Shown piece by piece: positions 39,200 through 46,836 of a stretch of 64,000 bases of DNA (positions are counted from its first letter, which is position 1; every line of letters begins with the position of its first letter). This stretch comes from Treponema sp. (lineage in GTDB: Bacteria; Spirochaetota; Spirochaetia; Treponematales; Treponemataceae). The notes under the pieces were generated by a model. It saw only the letters and a list, made by a program, of their open reading frames with translations, did not search any database and was not told where the DNA came from. Position numbers and translations under genes: made by a program. Where the stretch lies: positions 1 to 64,000 of the forward strand of contig JAKSTM010000008.1 in the NCBI GenBank assembly GCA_024402565.1. Direction: 5' to 3'.

Positions 39200-40265
39200 T
39201 TTTCTGTTTCTCCTGATTTTTTTCTGTTACAAACTGAATAAAGTAATCTTCTATAGTTTTATGTGGACCGTTCAAATTTAATCGCTTTCGGCTTCTGGCA
39301 TTATCGCGGCGAATTGTATACATCGAATAAAAGTCTCGGTAGTCCAAACCAGCGTCGGCTTTTACGTGCTGTCCCAGGAAGCTTGAAACTTCATCGCGTC
39401 CAATGGCAGCAATTCCTTTTTCGCGAAGTATACTTCTGAGGGTTGTTATCTGTTCAAAAGAAATTCCAAAGAGGAACTCTTCCATTGCCTGTGAAACTCC
39501 CTGTTCACCCATTTTACTTTTTATGAATTGAATCCATTGTTCATCCATCTGCATGGAAATAAGGAGCAATTCACTTGTTCCCATCATTGTTCCAAATGCA
39601 GGTGCAAGTTTTCGGCGGGCTTTCCAAACATTCTGCAAGACCGGAGCAACTGTTTCTGCTGTCTGGTCGTTCCAGTGTTCCCACAAAAGTAAAAGTGAAA
39701 GAGCCCATTCACGGCGGAATTCGTCTGGCTGAGTATTATCACGGATAAGGTTCAGGTATACGTCTTCTGCCAGAAGACTGAACATAGCCGAAATGGTTTC
39801 ATTTGCAAAATTATTTGCCAGCTTTTCGCAGCCTTCTATACGGGCGGCGTATTTTGAAAATGACGAAAGAGTGTGAGCTTTTGCAACAAGGAATCCTTTT
39901 CCAAGAATTGCTTTTGATGGAAGCTGTAAAGTGGCATCACCTTCGTCAAGGTGCTTTATTAATGAAGAAATAAGGATTGTAGGAGTTCGTGTTCCCCCTG
40001 CCAGTTCGTGACGTTCCAAAAGAGAAGGAAATCTGGCCACGGCTTTTGCCAGCTGTTCCAGATCTTGAAGCCTGTCATTGAAAATCTTCCAGCGTTCTTC
40101 GTCTTTTGCTTTTACGAGAGGCATAAACTCATTAATCAGTTTATGCTCCTGAGGTGTCAGAAGGCTTACTTCGTTATCTGAGGAATCAATTTGAGGTTCG
40201 TTGTCAAAAAATGAGTTAATATCTATCGATTCAAATTCTGAAGAAATTTCACCAGTATCTGACAT
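39180..40265 (-). CDS. Conserved protein of unknown function upstream of the HTH-cupin regulator
   Basis: I start this at ATG 40265 (MSDTGEISSEFESIDINSFF), with AGGTAGGA upstream, rather than at the earlier in-frame start. The roughly 361-residue product is soluble and helical, with an acidic N-terminus and a basic C-terminus (RRDNARSRKRLNLNGPHKT). I see no catalytic motif and do not recognise the family; similar length proteins occur next to regulators in other treponemes, but I cannot confirm orthology. Its tail overlaps the regulator gene by 20 bp, which suggests a shared function or co-regulation. Confidence 0.65.
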   Translation of the reverse strand: MSDTGEISSEFESIDINSFFDNEPQIDSSDNEVSLLTPQEHKLINEFMPLVKAKDEERWKIFNDRLQDLEQLAKAVARFPSLLERHELAGGTRTPTILISSLIKHLDEGDATLQLPSKAILGKGFLVAKAHTLSSFSKYAARIEGCEKLANNFANETISAMFSLLAEDVYLNLIRDNTQPDEFRREWALSLLLLWEHWNDQTAETVAPVLQNVWKARRKLAPAFGTMMGTSELLLISMQMDEQWIQFIKSKMGEQGVSQAMEEFLFGISFEQITTLRSILREKGIAAIGRDEVSSFLGQHVKADAGLDYRDFYSMYTIRRDNARSRKRLNLNGPHKTIEDYFIQFVTEKNQEKQKNDTFAK

Positions 40266-40379
40266 AACTATAATCCTACCTTTTAAAATCACTTTAATTA
40301 TACTTCAATTTTTAAATATTTTCAAAAATTTTTGAATTTTTGCCAAACATTTTTGTATATCTGCCGAAAATAAGATTAT

Positions 40380-41690
40380 ATGAAAAAGATAAGCCTTATT
40401 GTTTTAATTTTTATGGTGGCGGGTGCAATGTGGGCACAAAACGAAAGCAGTGAAGATCAGAAGCCTGTTTATACGGCCGCTCAGCAGCGGCTTCGTGTTA
40501 CTGCAGCAGATATCCGTCTTGTTCCAGAAACTGAACTTCCTACTAAAGGGTATCATCTTTACGTTCGTAAACGTCCTGAAATTGAATCCATTCTTTTGAC
40601 AGAAACTACAAAAGATCCTGAAGGAAAAAATGACAGTTTCGCTTATCGTGCTAAAGAGTATAACCCTATAAACGGAGACGAAATTCGTTATCTGGACGGA
40701 AAACCTCTTATGTCAGAATGGGCAAGATATTCCCTGGTAGATTCAAGTCCTGAGCATTTTGAACCATTAGGTGAAGCTTTTCATATTTATATTCCGGAAG
40801 AACTGGAATATGGTTACGAATGGGAACGTCATGGAAGTGTAAAAATCGGGAAGGGTACGTTCATAAATATCCGAACTTTTGAGAAAAAATACGCTGATTA
40901 TACTGGGAACTTCATGGACAGTCCCTTTATGTTTGATTTGCAGGTTCGTACAAAGAAAAAGGTTCAGAAGAAACCTGAACCTAAGCCGGAACCTGAACCA
41001 GTACCAAAAGTTGAAGAACCTTTGCCCCCAATCGAAGAACCGGTTATAGAAGAACCTGTAAAAGAAGAAGAACCAGTTGTTGTTTTAACCGATGATTACA
41101 ACCCTGTTGCAAGTGATAAATTTCAGGAAGTTGCCGAATCTATGACTTATTCGAAAGGCCCTGAAGATTTAACTGACAATATTATGAAGTGCCTTGACGG
41201 ACTGGATCCGAAAAAGCCTTGTGATCTGGTTTTTGTTATTGATGCAACTGGAAGTATGAAAAATGATATCGATAAACTTAAAACAGAACTTGTGCCGGCT
41301 TTAATAGAAAAGTTCAAAGATTTTTCAAAGGTGAGGTACGGTCTTTTGTTCTATCGCGATTATGTAGACAACTTCCGTTACAGAGATCTTCCTGTAAAGA
41401 TGTATGATTTTACAACAGACTTAACTCTTTTTAATAAAAATCTGAATGCGCTGGTAATAAAGGGAAAGGAAGGCGGCGATATTCCGGAAGCGGTTTATGA
41501 AGCGCTTTATGCCGGAGCTTGTTTTTATAATTATGATCCTGAAGCGTTTAAGGAAATCATTCTTATTGGAGATGCAGAACCACATCCAACTCCTAGAGGA
41601 ACACGAAAGTATTCAAAGGATTTTGTTACAAAAACTATTCAGGAAAGAAAGGTTCATGTTGATTCTATTCTTCTTCCAAAAGATGATTAG
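40380..41690 (+). CDS. Exported von Willebrand factor A-domain protein
   Basis: A signal peptide (MKKISLIVLIFMVAGAMWAQ) leads into an N-terminal domain of about 175 residues that is not recognised. A Pro/Glu-rich linker follows (about 195-235, KPEPKPEPEPVPK and EEPVIEEPVKEEEP), then a vWA domain. Its MIDAS motif DATGSM begins at about residue 288, with GKEGGDIPEAVYEAL (third MIDAS Thr/Asp region) near 365 and IILIGDAEPHPTPRG near 397. The vWA fold typically binds metal-dependent protein partners. The protein should be periplasmic or surface exposed. A role in adhesion or envelope assembly is possible but unproven. It is transcribed away from the 39180 gene. Confidence 0.83.
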   Translation: MKKISLIVLIFMVAGAMWAQNESSEDQKPVYTAAQQRLRVTAADIRLVPETELPTKGYHLYVRKRPEIESILLTETTKDPEGKNDSFAYRAKEYNPINGDEIRYLDGKPLMSEWARYSLVDSSPEHFEPLGEAFHIYIPEELEYGYEWERHGSVKIGKGTFINIRTFEKKYADYTGNFMDSPFMFDLQVRTKKKVQKKPEPKPEPEPVPKVEEPLPPIEEPVIEEPVKEEEPVVVLTDDYNPVASDKFQEVAESMTYSKGPEDLTDNIMKCLDGLDPKKPCDLVFVIDATGSMKNDIDKLKTELVPALIEKFKDFSKVRYGLLFYRDYVDNFRYRDLPVKMYDFTTDLTLFNKNLNALVIKGKEGGDIPEAVYEALYAGACFYNYDPEAFKEIILIGDAEPHPTPRGTRKYSKDFVTKTIQERKVHVDSILLPKDD

Positions 41691-41707
41691 TGAGAAAAAT
41701 ATTTTGA

Positions 41708-41735
41708 TTGACATATTTTGAAATTTTGTCATAAT
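41708..41735 (+). promoter_or_regulatory. Promoter of fabG
   Basis: TTGACA (41708-41713), a 16-bp spacer and CATAAT (41730-41735) lie directly upstream, with the ATG 9 nt beyond the -10 box. This supports ATG 41745 over the in-frame TTG at 41718, which lies within the promoter. Confidence 0.65.
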
Positions 41736-41744
41736 AAGAGTACT

Positions 41745-42512
41745 ATGGAAAATATGGAAAACGAAGTTGAAATTAAAAGAGTTCTGGTAACAGGAGCTTC
41801 TGGTGGAATCGGCCGTGCAATTGCTGTAGCCGCCGCAAAAGAAGGTTACTATGTTATCTGTCATTACAATGGCAGTGAAGCAAAAGCCCAGGAAACTCTG
41901 GATATGGTAAAAGCTTGTGGTGGAGACGGAGAAATTATTCAGTTCAACGTTTCAGACCGTGAAGATTGTGACGCAAAACTTAAGCCTTTGGCTGCTAAAT
42001 ACGGCGCCCTTTGGGGAATCGTAAACAATGCAGGTGTTACTCGCGATAATATTTTTGCTGCAATGAAAGGCGAAGACTGGGATAAAGTAATCGACACAAA
42101 TCTTGGCAGTTTCTTCAATGTTATTAAGCCTCTTCTTATGCCTATGATTGGACGTAAGAATAAACGCGGTGGACGCATCGTAAATATTTCGTCTATCGTT
42201 GGTGTACACGGAAATGGTGGTCAGACAAACTATTCGGCTTCTAAAGCAGGACTTATTGGTGCTTCAAAATCTCTGGCACTGGAACTTGCCAGCCGCGGAG
42301 TTACAGTAAACTGTATTGCTCCTGGTTTTATCGATACAGACATGACAAAAGCTATTCGTCCGGAAGCTGCTGAAGCAATGATTCAGTCTATCCCAATGGG
42401 ACGTGCAGGACAGCCTGAAGAAATCGGTTCTGTTGCTGCATTCCTGCTTTCAGAAGGAGCCTCTTATATTACAGGTCAGGTTCTGGAAGTAAGCGGTGGC
42501 CTTACATCGTAG
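41745..42512 (+). CDS. fabG: 3-oxoacyl-[acyl-carrier-protein] reductase
   Basis: FabG reduces the 3-keto group in fatty-acid elongation using NADPH. The 255-residue SDR has VTGASGGIGRAIA (cofactor loop) at the N-terminus, NNAGVTRDNIF with the catalytic-region Asn, IVNISSIVG with the catalytic Ser, YSASKAG with Tyr and Lys, and NCIAPGFIDTDMT. The C-terminus (GAGYITGQVLEVSGGL-like) is typical. It stands apart from other fatty-acid genes but near the acyl-CoA synthetase. A strong bidirectional terminator follows it. Confidence 0.93.
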   Translation: MENMENEVEIKRVLVTGASGGIGRAIAVAAAKEGYYVICHYNGSEAKAQETLDMVKACGGDGEIIQFNVSDREDCDAKLKPLAAKYGALWGIVNNAGVTRDNIFAAMKGEDWDKVIDTNLGSFFNVIKPLLMPMIGRKNKRGGRIVNISSIVGVHGNGGQTNYSASKAGLIGASKSLALELASRGVTVNCIAPGFIDTDMTKAIRPEAAEAMIQSIPMGRAGQPEEIGSVAAFLLSEGASYITGQVLEVSGGLTS

Positions 42513-42530
42513 TTTTTGATTAGCTTATAA

Positions 42531-42570
42531 AAAAAAGACTCGGAATGTTTCATCCGAGTCTTTTTTTTTA
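42531..42570. terminator. Bidirectional terminator between fabG and the PHP phosphatase gene
   Basis: GACTCGGA (42537-42544) pairs with TCCGAGTC (42553-42560) with a short loop; A6 precedes and T9 follows. The A and T tracts extend the stem and serve both strands of these convergent genes. Confidence 0.92.
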
Positions 42571-42586
42571 CTTTTACATTATTTTT

Positions 42587-43375
42587 TTACTTAATAGAAA
42601 AGTCCTGAACATTAATGCCGAATCTTCCGGCAAAGTCCCGGGCCCGCCAGGCATTGAAAATTACATCATTTGGGAAGTGGGCATCAGAATTACAAATGAT
42701 TTTTGCTTTTGAACTGGCCGCCAGTTCCCAGAATTCAACATAAGGGTAAACCTGTCTGATTCCACGACTTGTGTTCTGAGTCTGTTTTGCCAGTCCGTAA
42801 CCGTTTACTTCTATAGGCATGTTTAAATCTACAGCGGCATCGATAATTGCCTTGCTGACTGCCTCTGTATTTTTTGTCCATTCACACATGGAGTACATAA
42901 AAAGGTCCGGGTGTGCGATAAAATCAAAAAGTCCCGATTTCATTCCCTGGAGAACCTGAATACAGTATTCATTCAAGTCTGAGTCTGTTTTAATTACCTG
43001 GGTTCCAGGATGACAGCCGTCTTTCATAAACCAGTGCTGTCCCATTACCAGATATTGCGCCCCGAATCTTCCGCGAAGTTCGTCGCGATACCAGCTTTCA
43101 TAAGCAGGATCCCATTCGCATTCAAAACCCATAAAAATAGGGAAGTCTACAGCTTTTCTTGCTTCTTCAATCATCTGTTTATATAAAGGAACCTGTTCTG
43201 CATCCATTCGGACTTTTTCCCATGGATCTGGAAAATCGGATGGGAAAGGGCAGTGGTCAGAAAATCCCAGGGCTGAACAACCTTCTTTTTGTGCCTGAAG
43301 TGCGTAATCAACGGGTTTTCCTTCTGCGTGTCCGCAAAGATAAGTGTGTGTGTGGAAATTTGAAAGCTTTTTCAT
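42587..43375 (-). CDS. PHP-domain phosphatase, HisJ/HisK-like histidinol phosphatase
   Basis: The PHP domain is recognised by FHTHTYLCGHAEG at the N-terminus (metal-binding His pair), GFSDHCPFP, a mid-chain FECEW metal Glu, FIAHPDLFMY and a C-terminal NSDAHFP. All these motifs are intact. The 262-residue length fits the HisJ/HisK histidinol-phosphate phosphatases, which supply the step before HisD. Given hisA-I-E and hisD elsewhere in the window, that role is likely, but other PHP phosphatases cannot be excluded. The -10 box TATAAT ends 9 nt before the ATG on the minus strand. Confidence 0.82.
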   Translation of the reverse strand: MKKLSNFHTHTYLCGHAEGKPVDYALQAQKEGCSALGFSDHCPFPSDFPDPWEKVRMDAEQVPLYKQMIEEARKAVDFPIFMGFECEWDPAYESWYRDELRGRFGAQYLVMGQHWFMKDGCHPGTQVIKTDSDLNEYCIQVLQGMKSGLFDFIAHPDLFMYSMCEWTKNTEAVSKAIIDAAVDLNMPIEVNGYGLAKQTQNTSRGIRQVYPYVEFWELAASSKAKIICNSDAHFPNDVIFNAWRARDFAGRFGINVQDFSIK

Positions 43376-43425
43376 AGTGGTTATATTATAAAGAATTTAT
43401 TGAAGAGTTTCAGTATACTTGAACC

Positions 43426-44184
43426 ATGGTGACACGCGGAGTAAATGATTTATTAAAAGAACTTGCAGACAAATATGAGAATGAAAACTTTCTTACGACA
43501 GATCCAAGCCAGTTTTTACGACGTTTTAAAAAAGATACAGATCAGGAAGTATTTAGTTTTGTGGCAGCTATGCTTTCCTTTGGAAACCGTAAGCAGTTTA
43601 TTCCAAAGATTGAACTTCTGGCGAGTCTGGCAGGAGAGTCTTTTGCAGTCTGGATTATGTCCGGGGCATACCGCACCAGTTTTCTTCCTCCAGATGAGGA
43701 TCCGTCCAAAAAGTTTTATCGGTTCTATTCCTACGAAGATATGTATGCTTTTTTTGATGAACTTCAGCAGATCCTTCGATTATCAGGTTCAATGGGACGA
43801 TTTTTCCGGGAATCCTGGGAATATTATGCTTCGGCAGATGATTATTCTTTAGACCGTTTGATTTCGGATGCCTTTCCATCTTCAAAAATAGTCTCCAAAG
43901 GAAAAAATAGTGCAAATAAGCGCATTCATATGTTTCTTCGTTGGATGGTACGAAGAAATTCTCCTGTGGATTTAGGACTTTGGACCTGGTACAGTCCTGC
44001 TAAATTGATTATTCCACTGGATGTTCATGTTATGGAAGAAGATAAAAAACTTTGTCTTGTTCCTGAAAATGCAAAAGCGGACCGAAAGACGGCTGTTCTT
44101 TTAACAGACCGATTAAAGGAGGTCTGGCCAGAAGACCCTTGCCGTGGAGATTTTGCTCTTTTTGGACTTGGTGTAGATAAATAG
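43426..44184 (+). CDS. TIGR02757-family conserved protein
   Basis: This 252-residue protein matches the TIGR02757 (DUF2400) family in layout. It opens with a helical region (NDLLKELADKYENENF) and a conserved FVAAMLSFGNRKQ, and the key segment near 165-200 reads RIHMFLRWMVRR, then VDLGLWTWYSPAKLIIPLDVHV. The C-terminus (GDFALFGLGVDK) matches the family end. Its function is unknown; distant similarity to HhH-type DNA glycosylases has been suggested for such folds but is my inference. The ATG is 6 nt from the -10 box TATACT (43414-43419), with no Shine-Dalgarno sequence. Confidence 0.82.
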   Translation: MVTRGVNDLLKELADKYENENFLTTDPSQFLRRFKKDTDQEVFSFVAAMLSFGNRKQFIPKIELLASLAGESFAVWIMSGAYRTSFLPPDEDPSKKFYRFYSYEDMYAFFDELQQILRLSGSMGRFFRESWEYYASADDYSLDRLISDAFPSSKIVSKGKNSANKRIHMFLRWMVRRNSPVDLGLWTWYSPAKLIIPLDVHVMEEDKKLCLVPENAKADRKTAVLLTDRLKEVWPEDPCRGDFALFGLGVDK

Positions 44185-44219
44185 GTCGAGTAGAAGTGCT
44201 TTGTAGTAAAGCATAAAAG

Positions 44220-44252
44220 AAAAGCCTTTGGTTTGAAACCAAAGGCTTTTTT
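44220..44252. terminator. Bidirectional terminator between the TIGR02757 gene and lipoprotein 1
   Basis: GCCTTTGG (44224-44231) pairs with CCAAAGGC (44239-44246), flanked by A-tract and T6. It serves both convergent genes. Confidence 0.9.
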
Positions 44253-44285
44253 GTCAGTTTATGACCTGTTTATAATTTATTCAGG

Positions 44286-45350
44286 TTATTCACGAACGTA
44301 TGTAAGGAGTGAAGATCCGTCAGATTCTGCCAGATCGTTCCAGATACAGAGAGAGATACCAGAGATTGGAGCATCTGAAAGTACCATTTCCCATTCGATT
44401 TCTGTAACTTCACCGTTCTTGATGTTTTCAGCGATTACTTTTCCGCCACCACCAACTTCATCAATTTCTTTCCACCAGTTTGGAACATCAGCTGTGTTTT
44501 CTACAGCGCGGCAGTGGAGAGCTGAGATGTCGTTGTTAGAACGTGTTTTCCAGTAAACTTTGATTGTATCACCAGCGATTGGCCAGTCATAGTCAAGGTC
44601 GAATTTGCTTGTGATAGCAACGATAGCTTGGTAGTTAACTGGATCAGCCATTGTGTCCTGTGCACCATTTACCCATGGGTAGTTTGGTTCGAGTGTAACG
44701 TAAGCCAGGTCTTTTGAAAGATCGAATTCGTAAACTTTTGGTGTTTTGTGGTTTTCTTTAACTTCGAAATCACCAACTGGAGTACCGATATCACAATCAC
44801 CAACTTTTTCGAATGTGAATGTTGCAAGACCACCGTTCTGTTCACCGTAAGCCATGTTGAAAATCAGTTTTGATTTACATGCAGCTGTGATTTCGAATGA
44901 AAGATCTACATCAACAGGAACACCTGCTTTAATATCGTCGATTGAAGGTTCTGCCATTTCATCGTTGTTGTTTGTAAGACGTGTCCAGTAGTTAGCAGCT
45001 GGAGAGTTGTCTACCAGGTTTACGTAAAGGTGGTCGATATCCATATCTGATGTGAAACGTCCGATAACGCGAACTGTATCACCAACCTGTGGACGGTTAG
45101 GTTTTACGATAGAAGACCAGTCAGGTGGGTTGTTGTCCTGACGTGTAGAACGATTTTTTGTACCGTACTGAGAGTTGTCAACCATTACCATAACTGGGTC
45201 TGAAAGACCTTCAGAAAGATCCAGTGTGTAAGTCATTGGATGAACGTATCCGGCTTCCTGTTTCTTTGCGCCAGAACCACCTGTTGAACCACAGCTTACA
45301 AGGCTAAGACCAAGTACTGCAGCTGCAGCAATTGTAAGTAATTTTTTCAT
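44286..45350 (-). CDS. Lipoprotein, tandem paralogue 1
   Basis: The N-terminus MKKLLTIAAAAVLGLSLVSC is a lipoprotein signal with lipobox LVSC (Cys20), followed by a Gly/Ser linker. The 330-residue mature part is beta-rich with two similar-looking halves. Each half of the family shows DTxKVYWKTRSNNDIS-like and IENIKxGEVTEIEWEM-like strands (here IKVYWKTRSNNDIS, VIAENIKNGEVTEIEW). I do not recognise a named domain; a carbohydrate-binding-type jellyroll is possible. It is paralogous to the gene at 45580, with the same start, the shared middle YPWVNGAQDTMADP and the same end SSLLTYVR. AGGAGG precedes the ATG. A separate promoter is likely since a terminator precedes it. Confidence 0.7.
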   Translation of the reverse strand: MKKLLTIAAAAVLGLSLVSCGSTGGSGAKKQEAGYVHPMTYTLDLSEGLSDPVMVMVDNSQYGTKNRSTRQDNNPPDWSSIVKPNRPQVGDTVRVIGRFTSDMDIDHLYVNLVDNSPAANYWTRLTNNNDEMAEPSIDDIKAGVPVDVDLSFEITAACKSKLIFNMAYGEQNGGLATFTFEKVGDCDIGTPVGDFEVKENHKTPKVYEFDLSKDLAYVTLEPNYPWVNGAQDTMADPVNYQAIVAITSKFDLDYDWPIAGDTIKVYWKTRSNNDISALHCRAVENTADVPNWWKEIDEVGGGGKVIAENIKNGEVTEIEWEMVLSDAPISGISLCIWNDLAESDGSSLLTYVRE

Positions 45351-45508
45351 ATATAAATCCTCCTAAGATTTATTACTTGTTTTGATAAATCTTATTCTAC
45401 AACGAGATTTGGAAATTCGCAAAGTTTTTTTTACTTAAAATTTCGATTTTTTAAGAAAATTTAAGTAAAAAATTAAGTTTCTTTCTATATAAATTATGTG
45501 TTTTTGGC

Positions 45509-45543
45509 AAAAAAAAAGCCCTCTTTGGAAAACCAAAGAGGGC
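45509..45543 (-). terminator. Terminator after lipoprotein paralogue 2
   Basis: GCCCTCTTTGG (45518-45528) and CCAAAGAGGGC (45533-45543) form an 11-bp stem; the A-tract at 45509-45517 becomes a T-run on the minus strand. It separates the two paralogues. The rest of 45351-45508 shows only AT-rich DNA where the promoter of paralogue 1 should lie. Confidence 0.9.
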
Positions 45544-45579
45544 TTTTCAGGCTTTAGATAAACCTAGTTTTCAGCTCGC

Positions 45580-46635
45580 TTAGTCACGAACGTATGTAAG
45601 GAGTGAAGATCCGTTAGAAGCTTCAAGTGTGTTCCAGATGTAGAATGAAATTCCATCGATTGGAGCTTCACAGATTTCAATTTCGAATGTGATTTCTGTA
45701 ACTTCGTCAGCTTTGATGTTTTCTGCGATTACAGTTGGTGTCTGTGTGCTAACCCATTTAGCATCGATTTCTTTCCACCAGTTTACAGCTGGTGTGTTTT
45801 CGATAGCACGACAAAGAAGTTCTGAAATGTCGTTGTTTGAACGTGTTTTCCAGTAAACTTTGATTTTGTCACCAGGAATTGGCCAGTCGTAGTCTTTGTC
45901 GAAGCACTTTGTGATTTCAACTGTTTTTGAGTACATAAGTGGATCAGCCATTGTATCCTGAGATCCGTTTACCCATGGATATTCTGGATCAAGTGTAACG
46001 TAAGCCAGGTCTTTTGAAAGGTCAAATTCGTATACTTTTGGTTCTTTGTGGTTTTCTTTAACTTCGAAATCACCTTCTGGAGTACCAATGTCACATTCTG
46101 CAACTTTTTCTACTGTGAAATCAGATGGTTCACCATTCTGTTCACCGTATGCGAGAACGAGCATACATTCTCCACCTGCTTTTGCGATGAGTTCCAGTTC
46201 AACATCGATGTCGAATGGAACACCTGCTTTTACATTAGGAATAACGTTCAGGTTTGCACCTGCATCAAGGCGTGTCCATGCAGAAGAGTTGTCTACGATG
46301 CTGTAGTAAAGGTTGTCGATATCGATTGCTGAAGTAAGGCGTCCTACCAGGTGAATTTTGTCACCTTTCTGTGGTTTATTTGGTTTAACGATGCTGTACC
46401 AAGATACTTTGTCTGTGTAGCTTGTCTGACGTGTTGTTTCACCTTTTGTACCGTACTGTGAGTTGTCAGCCATTTTGATTACACCGTCTTTTGTTGCTGA
46501 AGCGATGTCCAGTGTGTAAGTCATTGGATGTGGGTAACCTGCTTTAGCTGGTTTTGCAGCTCCGCCTGTTGATCCACAGCTTACGAGTCCGAGTCCAAGC
46601 ACTGCCAGAGCAGCGATGGTAAGTAATTTTTTCAT
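45580..46635 (-). CDS. Lipoprotein, tandem paralogue 2
   Basis: This 351-residue lipoprotein has the signal MKKLLTIAALAVLGLGLVSC (Cys20), nearly identical to that of its neighbour, and the same domain layout. It differs most in the first 170 residues of the mature part and keeps YPWVNGSQDTMADP and NDISELLCRAIENT in the second half. Two tandem copies with separate terminators indicate an old duplication that has diverged in the N-terminal half, perhaps for different ligands. Strong AGGAGG precedes the ATG, and the high-quality site with short 5' region suggests abundant expression. Function is unknown. Confidence 0.7.
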   Translation of the reverse strand: MKKLLTIAALAVLGLGLVSCGSTGGAAKPAKAGYPHPMTYTLDIASATKDGVIKMADNSQYGTKGETTRQTSYTDKVSWYSIVKPNKPQKGDKIHLVGRLTSAIDIDNLYYSIVDNSSAWTRLDAGANLNVIPNVKAGVPFDIDVELELIAKAGGECMLVLAYGEQNGEPSDFTVEKVAECDIGTPEGDFEVKENHKEPKVYEFDLSKDLAYVTLDPEYPWVNGSQDTMADPLMYSKTVEITKCFDKDYDWPIPGDKIKVYWKTRSNNDISELLCRAIENTPAVNWWKEIDAKWVSTQTPTVIAENIKADEVTEITFEIEICEAPIDGISFYIWNTLEASNGSSLLTYVRD

Positions 46636-46758
46636 TATTTTAATCCTCCTAAGATTAAATACTTTGTTTATTAGTCTATTTTACTCTAGGAATTTAAATT
46701 TCGCTTAAAATTTACTAGGTACTTTTCCTTAAAGTTACAAAAAAAATGATATAGATTT

Positions 46759-46818
46759 TTTCTATAACTCCACATAAGAAAAACTAATTATTTCTATAAC
46801 CCCATAATTTGTTATACT
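46759..46818 (+). promoter_or_regulatory. Direct-repeat operator candidate and promoter of the MetY-type gene
   Basis: Two copies of TTTCTATAAC-YCC begin at 46759 and 46791, 32 bp apart (three helical turns), followed by CACATAA and CATAATT respectively. The second copy overlaps where a -35 box should be for TATACT at 46813-46818. AGAGG (about 46824) precedes the ATG. No SAM riboswitch or T-box was recognised, so regulation by a protein at these repeats is inferred. Confidence 0.45.
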
Positions 46819-46836
46819 AATTTCCAGAGGTTATTT

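Noticed and set aside
46636-46836. SAM riboswitch or T-box upstream of the MetY-type gene
   Set aside because: No conserved core or specifier structure is seen; only short direct repeats and a promoter.
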